Shown: piece by piece, positions 18,374-29,012 of the stretch
How the letters are laid out: each line of letters starts with the position of its first letter
How positions within the stretch are numbered: position 1 is the stretch's first letter
Source: Chitinophagaceae bacterium
Lineage (GTDB): Bacteria > Bacteroidota > Bacteroidia > Chitinophagales > Chitinophagaceae
Direction of reading: 5' to 3'
Assembly (NCBI GenBank): GCA_014879565.1
Contig: JACSRW010000040.1
Span: 1 to 64,000 of the forward strand
DNA: 64,000 nucleotides
Notes under the pieces: generated by a model
What the model saw: only the letters and a program-made list of their open reading frames with translations
The model's database searches: none
What the model was told of the DNA's origin: nothing
Position numbers and translations under genes: made by a program

Positions 18374-20041
18374 TTGCAGAAAGACCCGGCCTTGACAAAC
18401 GTTCTTCTCAGCCGAAACCAGTATATTTTTCTTTTTTCCCTGCTGACGATGGTAGCGGGGGCCGGACTTTATGTGCCGCTGATGGATAACGACTCCGCCC
18501 ATCATGCCAATATCGCCCTGCATATGTATCTCACGGGCGATTATGTAAACCTGGTGGATAATGGCCGGGATTATCTGGACAAACCCCACCTGCATTTCTG
18601 GCTGAGCGCGCTGAGTTATCAGCTCTTTGGCCTCACCGGGTTCGCGTATAAGTTTCCCTCTTTTTTATTCAGCTTACTCGCCGTGTATGCCGTTTACCGG
18701 GCAGGCTCCCTGTTCTATAACCGGGATACCGGCCGGTTGTCTGCTCTTTTACTGGCCTCCTCCCTGGCTTTTTTACTCGCCCTGAATGATGTACGGATGG
18801 AAATCATTCTCACCGCGGGAATCTGCCTGGCCGGCTGGCAACTGGGCGCGCTGATTCTTCAGCCAAATGGGGTGAATATCGCAGGGGCAGCCCTCGGACT
18901 GGCCATCGGTTTTTCCACCAAGGGGTTGATCGGTGTCTTTGTTCCCGCTCTGGCGGCGCTTTTGCTGATCAGTCAATACCGGAAATGGAGATTCCTGCTT
19001 TCAGGCCGGTTTTTTCTTTTACTCATTTTCTTTTTTTTTCTGATCAGCCCCGTACTTTATTGCTACTATCTGCAGTTTAACCTGCACCCGGAAAAAATGA
19101 TCCGGGGCCGCGATCATATCAACGGCGTATCGTTTATTCTTTTTGGCCAGAGTGTGGAACGTTATACCGGCGGCATGGGTGATACCCTGAAAAACGATTA
19201 TTTTTTTTTCCTGCATAGCTTTTTGTGGGTCTTTGTTCCATGGTCCGTGGCAGCGCTGTTCGCCATCGCCAATAAATTCAGGAGCAGTCTGAAAACAGAA
19301 AAAGAATGGATGAGTACAGGCGTATTCCTGCTGATGATTCTCCTGCTGAGTTTTTCCGGCTTCAAACTCCCGCATTACCTGGTTATGCTGCTGCCGTTCG
19401 CGGCGTTGTTTACGGCTGACTGGTTTATCGGGCAGCAAAACCAGCGAAAATCACTGACGCTTATTTACCGCATACAGCTTTTTATTTCTTTCCTGCTTCT
19501 GCTGGTTGCCTTGCTGCTGAATTTCTGGGCCTTCCCGGTATCAAACGGATGGATTATGGCCGGGCTGGTTTTTTTGCTGGCTGTATTCCTGCACGGCATC
19601 CGGTCCATGATTATTCAACCCGGGCAAAAAATAATTTTTCTGCCGGTAACAGCCACGGCTTTATTGTTTTTCCTGCTGAATACAAACTTTTATCCCCGGT
19701 TGCTGCATTACCAGGGAGGAAGTGAACTGGTTTTCCGGTACAGAGAAAATTTTGACCGCAAGGCCGTCTATAGCTGGAAAGAGGATATCAGCGCATCCTT
19801 CCAGTTTTATACGGGCACCCTGCGAAAGCAATTCCCTGTAAATAGGAGTGAAGCCGAAAAGCCCGGCTGGCTGCTCTATTATAAAGAAAGTGAAGCGGAA
19901 GTACTGAAGAGTGGTCTGCGTTTTGGCCGTATTTTCCGGGCCGCCGATTACGAAATAACCCGGCTCGATGCCGCCTTCCTCAACCCGGATAAAAGAGAGC
20001 GCCAGTGCACCGAACTGATCCTGGCGGAAATACTTCCCTGA
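18374..20041 (+). CDS. ArnT/GT39-like membrane glycosyltransferase
   Basis: MDNDSAHHANIALHMYLTGDYVNLVDNGRDYLDKPHLHFWLSALSYQLFG plus many TM helices; TTG start. Confidence 0.8.
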   Translation: MQKDPALTNVLLSRNQYIFLFSLLTMVAGAGLYVPLMDNDSAHHANIALHMYLTGDYVNLVDNGRDYLDKPHLHFWLSALSYQLFGLTGFAYKFPSFLFSLLAVYAVYRAGSLFYNRDTGRLSALLLASSLAFLLALNDVRMEIILTAGICLAGWQLGALILQPNGVNIAGAALGLAIGFSTKGLIGVFVPALAALLLISQYRKWRFLLSGRFFLLLIFFFFLISPVLYCYYLQFNLHPEKMIRGRDHINGVSFILFGQSVERYTGGMGDTLKNDYFFFLHSFLWVFVPWSVAALFAIANKFRSSLKTEKEWMSTGVFLLMILLLSFSGFKLPHYLVMLLPFAALFTADWFIGQQNQRKSLTLIYRIQLFISFLLLLVALLLNFWAFPVSNGWIMAGLVFLLAVFLHGIRSMIIQPGQKIIFLPVTATALLFFLLNTNFYPRLLHYQGGSELVFRYRENFDRKAVYSWKEDISASFQFYTGTLRKQFPVNRSEAEKPGWLLYYKESEAEVLKSGLRFGRIFRAADYEITRLDAAFLNPDKRERQCTELILAEILP

Positions 20042-20045
20042 TCCT

Positions 20046-20981
20046 TTAATTCCCGCAATGTTTTTTCAGTAATTCATTCACTTCGGGACCATATTGTTTT
20101 TCAAACTGCAGTTCCTTCGCTCTTTTCAGATCATTACAGGCCTCTGTTCCTTTATTCATGGCCAGGTATACCAGGGCGCGGTTTTTAAAGGCATAGGAGT
20201 TGGCAGGATAGCCTTCAATGGATTTACTGATATCCTCCATCGCTCCTTCCAGGTCGTTGAGTTTATAACGGGCAAATCCCCGGTTATTCAGGGTGACCGG
20301 CTCATCTTTCTCCAGTTGCAGGGCCTTGTCAAAATAAGGGAGGGATTCTTTGTATTTACCCATCAGCGTATACTGAAAACCGATATTGACATAGGGACCC
20401 ATAAAACTGCTGTCAATCCGGATCGCTTTCTGCAGGTAAAGAATGGATTCGTCCCTTCTGCCGAGTTCATCAAGTACAATACCGATATTATTGATGACGG
20501 CAATATTGAGCGTATCGTAGGTATAACAGCGCATAAAATCCTCGTACGCTCCCTGAAAATCCCTTTTTTGCTGTTTGGCGGTTCCGCGGTTGAGAAAAGA
20601 ACCAAAGAGCATTTTGTCATTTGTAGCCCTTTCAATAGCCCGGGTATTATCTATGATGGACTCGTCGCTGTACAGCAGGGATAACATCAGGTTGGCCCGG
20701 TAATGATAAGCCAGTGCGGAATCGGGCTTCAGCTCGGTAGCCCGGGTAAAATCCAGGAAGGACTTTTCAAATTCCTTCATTTCGGCATAAACCGAACCCC
20801 GGCCGGTATAGATTTCATAGAGGGTGGAATCTTTTTTCCAGGCGCTGTTATAGGCATTGAGGGCATCCGGCAGTTTTTTTTCCGTTAATAACAGGTCGCC
20901 CTTTTTTACCCATTCTGCGGCTGTTTGTGAATGGCCGGCAAAACAGGAAAAGAGGAGGAGAGGAAGGATAAGGTATTTCAT
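20046..20981 (-). CDS. TPR-repeat protein with signal peptide
   Basis: Repeated TPR units (LTEKKLPDALNAYNSAWKKD..., GKYKESLPYFDKALQLE...). Confidence 0.9.
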   Translation of the reverse strand: MKYLILPLLLFSCFAGHSQTAAEWVKKGDLLLTEKKLPDALNAYNSAWKKDSTLYEIYTGRGSVYAEMKEFEKSFLDFTRATELKPDSALAYHYRANLMLSLLYSDESIIDNTRAIERATNDKMLFGSFLNRGTAKQQKRDFQGAYEDFMRCYTYDTLNIAVINNIGIVLDELGRRDESILYLQKAIRIDSSFMGPYVNIGFQYTLMGKYKESLPYFDKALQLEKDEPVTLNNRGFARYKLNDLEGAMEDISKSIEGYPANSYAFKNRALVYLAMNKGTEACNDLKRAKELQFEKQYGPEVNELLKKHCGN

Positions 20982-20992
20982 TGAGTTTTTTT

Positions 20993-22003
20993 TCAGATGC
21001 CCGCTTTACTGCTGATCTCCAGCATGCGTTTAATAGGTTTGAGCGCGGCGAGACGAAGGTCTTCTTCCATCGTAATCTCCGGCACTTCGTATTTCATACA
21101 GAGATAGAGTTTTTCCAGGGTATTCAGCTTCATGTGCGGACAATCATTGCAGGCACAGTTATTCTCCGGCGGAGCCGGGATAAATGTCTTTTGCGGGGAA
21201 GCCTTCATCATCTGGTGCAGGATCCCGGTTTCAGTAGCCACGATATATTCGTCAGCGTCATCGGTCTGGGTATACTTCAGCAGTCCGGTGGTAGAACCGA
21301 TATAATCCGCCATTCGCAGAATGGGTTCCTCACATTCGGGGTGCGCGATGAATTTGGCTTTCGGGTGACGGACTTTCAGTTTAGTGATTTTTTCGAGGCT
21401 GAAAATTTCATGTACCATACAGGCCCCGTTCCAGAGCACCATATTCCGGCCGGTGACTTTGTTGATATAGGCTCCCAGGTTTTTATCCGGGGCAAAAATG
21501 ATCGGCTGGTCCTTCGGAAAACTCTCCACAATCAGCCGGGCATTACTGCTGGTTACAATCACATCACTCAGGGCCTTTATGCCAGCGCTGCAGTTGATAT
21601 AACTCACCACGACATGATCCGGATGCTGCTCTTTGAATTTTTTAAACAAGGGCGGGGGACAGCTGTCACTCAGTGAACAACCTGCCTTCAGATCCGGAAT
21701 CACCACTTTTTTCTCCGGGTTCAGTATTTTGGCTGTTTCGGCCATGAAATGCACCCCGGCAAAAACAATCATATCCGCACGGGTCTTCTCCGCTTGCTGG
21801 GCCAGTCCCAGGCTGTCGCCGATGTAATCCGCCACATCCTGGATGTCGGGTTCCTGGTAGTAGTGGGCCAGGAGTACGGCATTTTTTTCCTTTTTTAGTT
21901 TTTCAATCTCCGCGAACAGGTCGAGTGTGGGATCCAGTTCAATATCCAGGAAACCGGTTTTTTCCACGGCGTTCAGGGCTGTATCAGGTATGGGCTGGGT
22001 CAT
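20993..22003 (-). CDS. nadA: Quinolinate synthase A
   Basis: [59 protein letters not shown]. Confidence 0.97.
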   Translation of the reverse strand: MTQPIPDTALNAVEKTGFLDIELDPTLDLFAEIEKLKKEKNAVLLAHYYQEPDIQDVADYIGDSLGLAQQAEKTRADMIVFAGVHFMAETAKILNPEKKVVIPDLKAGCSLSDSCPPPLFKKFKEQHPDHVVVSYINCSAGIKALSDVIVTSSNARLIVESFPKDQPIIFAPDKNLGAYINKVTGRNMVLWNGACMVHEIFSLEKITKLKVRHPKAKFIAHPECEEPILRMADYIGSTTGLLKYTQTDDADEYIVATETGILHQMMKASPQKTFIPAPPENNCACNDCPHMKLNTLEKLYLCMKYEVPEITMEEDLRLAALKPIKRMLEISSKAGI

Positions 22004-22080
22004 GACTGAGATTTTTGAGCGTTGATCGGGAGAGCAATATTCCAACAGCAGCGCCGGATTTTCAAATCAATTTTTTTTGC

Positions 22081-22472
22081 CGGAAGTATAAATACAATAA
22101 TAGTATTAATACAATTTTTTAAAAAAGAGTCTATTATTATTACAGCTGTGAATTAGTGGATAAGTCTCCTACCGATGAATAATACAAAAGTACAAAATCA
22201 GGATAATTCACATTTATTTCAGGGTTATGCACATTAAAGATGAAGGACAGAAGCGGATTCTGTGGCGAAATACACAGTCCTGTGAATATCCCGGGCGGGA
22301 TAAGTTTAGCGATCCTTTTTTAAAAACCTGATGTGAATTGTGGTGGAATAAACCGGTATTTCTGTACAGCACCGTAAACCGATCCGGAAAACCGGAGACT
22401 TTATGGCTAATCATCCCCTCCTGCATCCACGTTCCACGAGGGGTTATGCACATTTTTTTGCGGCTATTCACA
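22081..22472. other. Candidate chromosomal replication origin (oriC)
   Basis: AT-rich block 22081-22130; minus strand TTATCCACT-AATTCACA-GCTG-TAATAATAATAG (22163 down to 22131); TTATGCACA at 22225-22233 and 22444-22452; further near-boxes at 22204, 22281 and 22464. Confidence 0.6.
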
Positions 22473-22625
22473 GGTTGAAGGGGATAAATTTCCGGTTCTG
22501 CGTGGTTGTTGTTTAAACATCCTGTTCATTGGTTTTAGATATATATATAATATGTAGGCCGGTTGGATGGGCGGAGAACTGATCAGCAGTGAATGATTTA
22601 CTTTTACAGGACTAAAATTCTATTT

Positions 22626-24794
22626 ATGAGAGCGATTAAACGATTGTTGACGGCATTTTTCCTGTTCCTTGTATTTACCGCAAAAGCAGATGAGGGTATG
22701 TGGCTGCCCCTTTTTCTGCAACAGCTGAATGAAAAACAGATGAAAGCGATGGGTATGAAGATCAGCGCCGCGGATATCTATAATATTAATAAAGGAAGTC
22801 TGAAAGATGCAATTGTCAGTTTTGGTGGTTTCTGCACCGGGGAAGTCATTTCAGAAAAAGGCCTGGTACTTACCAATCACCATTGCGGATTTGATGCGAT
22901 TCAGAATCATTCCACCCTTGAACGTAATTATATAAGAGATGGTTTCTGGGCCAGGTCTAACAGTGAGGAAATTCCCAATCCGGGTTTATTTGTCACGTTT
23001 ATTGTTCGGATAGAAGACGTGAGCAAAGCAGCCCTGGCCGGAGTAAATGAGGAAATGAAAGAAGCGGAAAGGCAATCACGTCTTGATAAAAATATCGCCG
23101 AGATCCGCAGGAACCTGAAAAAAGAAGCCACTCAGGACAGTTATGTACGTTCTTTTTTTGAAGGCAACCAGTATTTTCTTTTTGTTACTGAAACTTACCG
23201 GGATATCCGCCTTGTGGGCGCACCGCCTTCGGCCATTGGCAATTTCGGGAAGGATACCGATAACTGGATGTGGCCCCGTCATACCGGTGATTTTTCCCTG
23301 TTCCGGATCTATGCCGGTAAAGACAATAAACCGGCGGAATACTCCCTGGAGAATGTGCCTTATAAACCCAAAAAAGCCCTGGCTATTTCCATGGCCGGTA
23401 TGAAAGAAGGCGATTTTACCATGGTCTTTGGATTTCCCGGCCGTACTACCCAGTACCTGCATTCAGAAGCGGTGGACCAGATTGTAAAACTGAATGACCC
23501 GGTAAAAATTGCCATCCGCGATAAAGCGCTTTCGGTGATTGACGGATTTATGCGCAAGGATGAGCAGGTTAAAATACAGTATGCTGCCAAATATGCCAGT
23601 ATCAGCAATGCCTGGAAAAAATGGCAGGGTGAAGTGCTGGGACTGAGCAGTACCAAAGCGGTGGAGAAAAAGAAAAATCAGGAAGCAGTTTTCCGGAAAA
23701 GGGTAGAAGCCAACCCGGCATTTAAAGCCGCTTACGGCAGCCTGCTGGATGATTTACAGAATGCTTACCAGGAATTATCCAAATACGGGGTGGCCCGTGA
23801 TTATTTCACGGAAACCATGAGCCGGATAGAGGCCTTTGCCATCGGGTCACAGCTCAATAATCTGAGAAGTATAAAAGAAAAAAACGGGGAACAAGCCTAT
23901 AAAGACGCCGTACCCCGTATCAGTGCGCGGCTGGAAGATTTATATAAAGAATACAATCCGGCGGTTGACAAAAAGCTCTTTGAAGTGCTGCTGGAAAAAT
24001 TCACGAAAGACCAGCCTGAAGAATTCCTGGCCCCCGAACTGCGGCAGCTGGCTATGGATTATAAAAATGATTTCGGCAAAATGGCCGACGATTTCTATAT
24101 AAATGTGGATTTGCTGAATAATGGGGCTAAAGTGCTGGCCAACCTGCAGGCCAATCCCGACCTGGTGCTGGCCGCGAATGATATGAACAGGGCCAACCAG
24201 CTTTTTCAACAGTTGAATACCTTTTACGCAAAAACCGTTACCCCCAAACTGTCTGAGCTACAGGCCCGGGTCAACCGATTACAACGCACCTATATGAAAG
24301 CGCAGATGGAAGTCATGAAAGAAAAGACTTTTTATCCGGATGCCAACAGTACCCTGCGGGTAACCTATGGGAATGTAAAAGGGTATCAGCCCCGCGACGC
24401 GGTGAAATATGATTTTTATACTTATCTCGACGGGGTTATGGATAAATACAAACCGGGGGATTATGAATTTGATGTACCGGAAAAACTGAGGACCCTTTAT
24501 AAAAACAAGGATTTTGGTCCTTATGGTAAAAACGGGAAAATGCCGGTTTGTTTTATCGCCATGAACCATACCACGGGGGGCAACTCGGGCAGTCCCGCCC
24601 TGGATGCCCGGGGTAACCTGGTCGGACTGAATTTTGACCGGGTCTGGGAAGGAACCATGAGTGATATCAACTACGACCCCTCCATTTGCCGGAATATTAT
24701 GGTGGATATTCGTTATGTGTTGTTTATCATTGACAAATATGCCGATGCCGGTCACCTGGTAAAGGAAATGAAACTGGTTTACCCGGGTAAATAA
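22626..24794 (+). CDS. S46-family dipeptidyl peptidase (DPP7/DPP11-like)
   Basis: DEGMWLPLFLQQLNEKQMKAMGMK, ISEKGLVLTNHHCGFDAIQ, TTGGNSGSPALDARGNLVGLNFDRVWEG. Confidence 0.95.
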   Translation: MRAIKRLLTAFFLFLVFTAKADEGMWLPLFLQQLNEKQMKAMGMKISAADIYNINKGSLKDAIVSFGGFCTGEVISEKGLVLTNHHCGFDAIQNHSTLERNYIRDGFWARSNSEEIPNPGLFVTFIVRIEDVSKAALAGVNEEMKEAERQSRLDKNIAEIRRNLKKEATQDSYVRSFFEGNQYFLFVTETYRDIRLVGAPPSAIGNFGKDTDNWMWPRHTGDFSLFRIYAGKDNKPAEYSLENVPYKPKKALAISMAGMKEGDFTMVFGFPGRTTQYLHSEAVDQIVKLNDPVKIAIRDKALSVIDGFMRKDEQVKIQYAAKYASISNAWKKWQGEVLGLSSTKAVEKKKNQEAVFRKRVEANPAFKAAYGSLLDDLQNAYQELSKYGVARDYFTETMSRIEAFAIGSQLNNLRSIKEKNGEQAYKDAVPRISARLEDLYKEYNPAVDKKLFEVLLEKFTKDQPEEFLAPELRQLAMDYKNDFGKMADDFYINVDLLNNGAKVLANLQANPDLVLAANDMNRANQLFQQLNTFYAKTVTPKLSELQARVNRLQRTYMKAQMEVMKEKTFYPDANSTLRVTYGNVKGYQPRDAVKYDFYTYLDGVMDKYKPGDYEFDVPEKLRTLYKNKDFGPYGKNGKMPVCFIAMNHTTGGNSGSPALDARGNLVGLNFDRVWEGTMSDINYDPSICRNIMVDIRYVLFIIDKYADAGHLVKEMKLVYPGK

Positions 24795-24945
24795 GCCCGG
24801 TTTGCCGCAAAAAACCGCCTGTTTTTCTGCCGGAAGCCAAAAAGCGCCGGAAAAGGGAAGAGGCGGCTTTTTTATGCCCGTTCCCGATCGGGCCGGAAAG
24901 CCCGCCAGACCTGCATTTTTTATAGATTTTCCACAGTTTTTCCCC

Positions 24946-24953
24946 TATTTTTG
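24946..24953 (+). promoter_or_regulatory. Candidate -7 promoter element
   Basis: TATTTTTG matches TAnnTTTG, 31 bp upstream of the ATG at 24985. Confidence 0.5.
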
Positions 24954-24984
24954 CCATCCTTAAAAAAATCAGTAATAATATTTT

Positions 24985-27111
24985 ATGTCTATTATCCAGG
25001 ATATCCGAGACAAGTATGCGAAGTTGACCGTGGTCCTGATCGCACTGGCCCTGGTGGGTTTTATTCTGACCGATTATTTTTCCGGCCAATCAAGGGGTAT
25101 GTCGGGTGGTCCCTCCAGTACAATCGGGGTGGTGAACGGTAAAAAAATCAATTTTGATGATTTCAGCCGTAAGGTTACCCAGGCCGAAGAGAGTATGAAA
25201 GCACAGGGTTATCCTGCGCAGATGGCCAGCCAGCAGGCGCTGGAACAAGCCTGGAACCAGGAGATCAGTCAGCTCCTACTCGCTGAAGAGTTTGAAAAAC
25301 TCGGGATCAATGTAGGTAAAAAAGAACTGGGTGATATTCTCTACGGAGCCAATGCCCCGGCAGATATCAAACAACAGTTTACCGATGAAAAAACCGGTCA
25401 GTTCAACGCCAGCCTGGCCAAACAGAACATTGACCAGATCCTGAAAAAAGGAACAGAAGAGCAGAAGGCGAATATCAATGCCTATATCAATCAGCTGGTG
25501 AACCTGCGGATGTCGGATAAATATTTCGCCTTACTGGCTAATACCAGTGTATATCCCCGCTGGCAGATTGAAAAGCAAAATGCCGACAATGCGCTGATGG
25601 CTAAAATTTCATTGGTAAGAGAAAGCTACAGCAGTATTCCTGACAGCTCCGTAAAAGTGGACGACAGCGAGATTGCCGATTATATCAGTAAGAACAAGAG
25701 TTTCTTCAAGCAGAATGAAAGCCGCAGTATCAATTTTGTGACTTTCCGCGCCGCTCCCTCTGCCAAAGACAGTGCGGATGTGAAGAACCAGCTCATGGGC
25801 CAGTACGAGAACTTTAAAAAGGCCGAAAACCTGGAACAATACCTGGCCGGTGAAGGATCCAATTTCTACGGTGGTTATATCAATGGTAAAACCATTCAGA
25901 TCGCAGTAAAGGATTCTATTTTTAAAACACCCGTTGGTGAATTGTATGGTCCTTATCTTGATGGCGGCAGTTATTCCCTGGCCCGTATGCTGGGTGTACG
26001 CCAGATGCCCGATACCGTAAACATCCGTCATATCCTGATCAGCACCCAGAGCCGCGATACCGCTACTGCGTATAAACTGGCCGACAGCCTGAAGACAGCT
26101 ATTGCCGCCGGTTCTTCATTTGACAGCCTGGTAGCCCGATTTTCAGACGATCCGGGCAGCAAGGATAAGGGCGGTAAATATGAAAATGTGCCTTCCGGAC
26201 AAATGGTACCCGCCTTCAATGATTATATTTTCCTGAACCCTGCCGGTTCAAAAGGAATTGTAAAGACCGATTTCGGATACCACTATATTGAAATTCTTTC
26301 TCAGAAAGGAAGCGGTACAGCCTATAAAGTTGCCTATCTCTCCCGCGAGATTATTGCCAGCCAGGAAACAGATAACGCGGCCCTGAATGAAGCCAATATG
26401 TTTGCCGGTGACAGCCGCGATCTGAAATCTTTTGAAGCGAATTTTGAAAAGAACCTCAAGCCCAAAGGTTTCCAGAAAGGCATTGCTACCGATATCACTC
26501 CTTCCGGATCTGATATTCGCGGACTGGGTGTATCCCGTAACCTGGTAAGAGCGATCTATGATGCCAAAAAAGGCGAAGTCCTGCAGCCCGAGCGCGTAGA
26601 TGATAACTACGTAGTGGCGGTGGTTACAGAAGTACTGGAAGAAGGTACCATGAGTCCTGCCCGCGCCCGCCTGGCCGGTGCCGAAGGACCTATCCGCAAC
26701 AAGAAAAAAGCAGAGATCCTGAAAAAGAAAATCGGAACGGTTACTACGCTTGAGGATGCGGTAGCTAAACTGGGTGGCGGCCGCAGCATTGAAACCGCTG
26801 ACAGCATCCGGATCAGTTCTGCAATCAGCGCTTCCCTGGGTTATGAACCCAAAGTAACCGGTGCAGCTTTCAACCCCGCCAATAAGGGCAAGCTTGTTCC
26901 TGAAGTAATTGCCGGCCAGCAGGGAGTATATGTGGTACGGGTAGATAACCAGACCACCACGCCGGTAACCGATGGCGATGTAAACGCCCAGCGTGAAGCC
27001 CGTTACCAGCAGGCCAAACAAAACCTGACCAACCAGTACAGCCCCAATAATCCCATGGGCATCCTGCGGAATGCGGCTGATATCAAGGACAAACGCTCCA
27101 ACAGGTATTAA
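24985..27111 (+). CDS. PpiD/SurA-like membrane-anchored peptidyl-prolyl isomerase
   Basis: N-terminal TM, SurA_N-like region, parvulin domain VNIRHILISTQ...FDSLVARFSDDPGSKDKGGKYENV. Confidence 0.93.
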   Translation: MSIIQDIRDKYAKLTVVLIALALVGFILTDYFSGQSRGMSGGPSSTIGVVNGKKINFDDFSRKVTQAEESMKAQGYPAQMASQQALEQAWNQEISQLLLAEEFEKLGINVGKKELGDILYGANAPADIKQQFTDEKTGQFNASLAKQNIDQILKKGTEEQKANINAYINQLVNLRMSDKYFALLANTSVYPRWQIEKQNADNALMAKISLVRESYSSIPDSSVKVDDSEIADYISKNKSFFKQNESRSINFVTFRAAPSAKDSADVKNQLMGQYENFKKAENLEQYLAGEGSNFYGGYINGKTIQIAVKDSIFKTPVGELYGPYLDGGSYSLARMLGVRQMPDTVNIRHILISTQSRDTATAYKLADSLKTAIAAGSSFDSLVARFSDDPGSKDKGGKYENVPSGQMVPAFNDYIFLNPAGSKGIVKTDFGYHYIEILSQKGSGTAYKVAYLSREIIASQETDNAALNEANMFAGDSRDLKSFEANFEKNLKPKGFQKGIATDITPSGSDIRGLGVSRNLVRAIYDAKKGEVLQPERVDDNYVVAVVTEVLEEGTMSPARARLAGAEGPIRNKKKAEILKKKIGTVTTLEDAVAKLGGGRSIETADSIRISSAISASLGYEPKVTGAAFNPANKGKLVPEVIAGQQGVYVVRVDNQTTTPVTDGDVNAQREARYQQAKQNLTNQYSPNNPMGILRNAADIKDKRSNRY

Positions 27112-27134
27112 TACAGCAGAAAAGAATTCAGCGA

Positions 27135-27163
27135 ACCCCGACCGGAAGCGTCGGGGTTTTTTT
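27135..27163 (+). terminator. Rho-independent terminator
   Basis: CCCCGAC-cggaagc-GTCGGGG followed by TTTTTTT. Confidence 0.88.
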
Positions 27164-27248
27164 ATGCAGGTGAGGGAGAGGGAATTGATTTCCGGAACAC
27201 GCAAACAGGCGGCAGGATTAATTGTTATTTTTACATATCGGAATGCAT

Positions 27249-27767
27249 ATGAGCGAGCCCTTTGTCAATAAAGTTGCGGAAAGCGGTCTGATCACACTCG
27301 ACCTGGAACAGTTCTATCCCCGGGATCCCATCGCGGTGATGGACCTGAAGGAGTATCTCTTTATGGGTTTGATTCTGAAAGAAAAGGATTTCAGGGAGGC
27401 GCTGAAGAATACAGATTGGTCACTCTATCAGGATAAAAACGTTGCAATCATCTGTACGGCCGATGCTATCATTCCGGTTTGGGCCTATATGCTGCTGGCT
27501 TCTTACCTGCAGCCGGTAGCCAAGGAAATTATAATGGGGGATGAAAAAGAATTGTTTAAAACCCTTTTCCTGAAAAATATTGCAGCTGTTAATCCGGCTG
27601 ATTATGCTGATCAGCGTGTGGTCATCAAAGGCTGTGGCGAAACCCCCATTCCGGAATATGTGTATATGGAAATAACCCGTTTACTGCGTCCGGTGGTGAA
27701 GAGTATTATGTACGGGGAACCCTGCAGCACTGTTCCGGTTTATAAAAAACCCGCTAATAAGCCGTAA
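27249..27767 (+). CDS. DUF2480-family protein
   Basis: NKVAESGLITLDLEQFYP...FMGLILKEKDFREALKNTDWS...VIKGCGETPIPEYVYMEITRLL. Confidence 0.8.
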   Translation: MSEPFVNKVAESGLITLDLEQFYPRDPIAVMDLKEYLFMGLILKEKDFREALKNTDWSLYQDKNVAIICTADAIIPVWAYMLLASYLQPVAKEIIMGDEKELFKTLFLKNIAAVNPADYADQRVVIKGCGETPIPEYVYMEITRLLRPVVKSIMYGEPCSTVPVYKKPANKP

Positions 27768-27863
27768 CCATTCTGCAATTTTAACCCCCACCCTCCTTCG
27801 CCAGAGGTTTCGGAGGGCAACGCAACTCCTCAACCCCTCAACCCCTCAACCCCTCAACCTTAT

Positions 27864-28973
27864 TCAAAACCACCCTCTCTTTTTAAACCACATCAGCATG
27901 CCAAGGGGAACGAGGATCATAAAACTCACCGCAAAATAAAAGCCCCATTCATGATGTGAATAGGGAATGATATCAAAGTTCATTCCGAAAATACCCCCGA
28001 TCACCGTAGCCGGGGCCAGCAGACAGGTAACAATCGTCATGACCTTCATCACTTCATTCAGCCGCAGGTTTACATTACTCAGGTAGAGATCCTGCACACT
28101 CATCATGACATCGCGGTAGTTTTCACTCAGGTCAAAAGCCTGTATAATATGATCGTATACGTCTTTAAAGTATTTGGTTGTCCGGTCATCCAGCAACTCA
28201 CTTTCACTGCGGATGATACCCGCCACGAGGTCACGTACGGGTGCGATATTTCTTTTCAGTACAATCAGTTCTTTCCGCAGCTGGTTAATCCGGGCAAGGG
28301 ATCGTTTATTACTTCTCCGTACCACTTCTTCTTCCAGGGCCTCAATCTGTTCTCCCAGCCTTTCCATGATAATAAAATAACTGTCCACCACAAGATCAAT
28401 CATCGAATAAAGCAGGTAGTCGGCCGTGCGCTGGCGCACCTGGCTTTTCTGAATGCGTAAGCGATGGCGGATCGGATCAAATACATCACGGGAGGGATCT
28501 TCCTGGAAACTCATCACAAAATTCTTACCGAGTACCATACTGATCTGCTCGGTTTCCACCGTTTTTTTCTCTTCGTTGAAATACAGCATATTCAGCAGAC
28601 AGTACAAAACACCCTCTACCTCATCCATTTTCGGCCGCTGATCCACGCTCAGGATATCTTCCATGATCAGGGGGTGAATAACGTATTGGTTACAGATAGC
28701 TTCCACATCTGTTTTGCGGATCCCGTCAATATTGATCCAGCTGATCGTTTCGGTTTCTTTATAATGAAATACAGCCTCTACTTTATCGGATCTTTTCTCT
28801 TCAAGATGTTCCGGGGTGTAATCATATACGGAAATAACGGTACTGGCCGCGTCCTCCCGGTGGGTGATTACGGTGGGATTTACCGCAAGAATTTCCCTTG
28901 TCCGTTTGGTGGCAAAGAGATTGGGCAGGTAAAGGTACCGGAGGTATTTCTCCGGTTTCAGTCGAACGTTCAT
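27864..28973 (-). CDS. corA: CorA-type Mg2+/Co2+ transporter
   Basis: C-terminal GGIFGMNFDIIPYSHHEWGFYFAVSFMILVPLGMLMWFKKRGWF with GMN motif. Confidence 0.95.
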   Translation of the reverse strand: MNVRLKPEKYLRYLYLPNLFATKRTREILAVNPTVITHREDAASTVISVYDYTPEHLEEKRSDKVEAVFHYKETETISWINIDGIRKTDVEAICNQYVIHPLIMEDILSVDQRPKMDEVEGVLYCLLNMLYFNEEKKTVETEQISMVLGKNFVMSFQEDPSRDVFDPIRHRLRIQKSQVRQRTADYLLYSMIDLVVDSYFIIMERLGEQIEALEEEVVRRSNKRSLARINQLRKELIVLKRNIAPVRDLVAGIIRSESELLDDRTTKYFKDVYDHIIQAFDLSENYRDVMMSVQDLYLSNVNLRLNEVMKVMTIVTCLLAPATVIGGIFGMNFDIIPYSHHEWGFYFAVSFMILVPLGMLMWFKKRGWF

Positions 28974-29012
28974 AACAGAAAGGTAACAAATCTGTGCTGG
29001 GGAAAAAAGGGT

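Noticed and set aside
22428-22441. GTTCCACGAGG near the oriC candidate as a parS half-site
   Set aside because: Only one half resembles parS; no palindromic partner
27828-27860. Short tandem CTCAACCC repeats between DUF2480 and corA
   Set aside because: Simple-sequence run of about four units; too little to support a function
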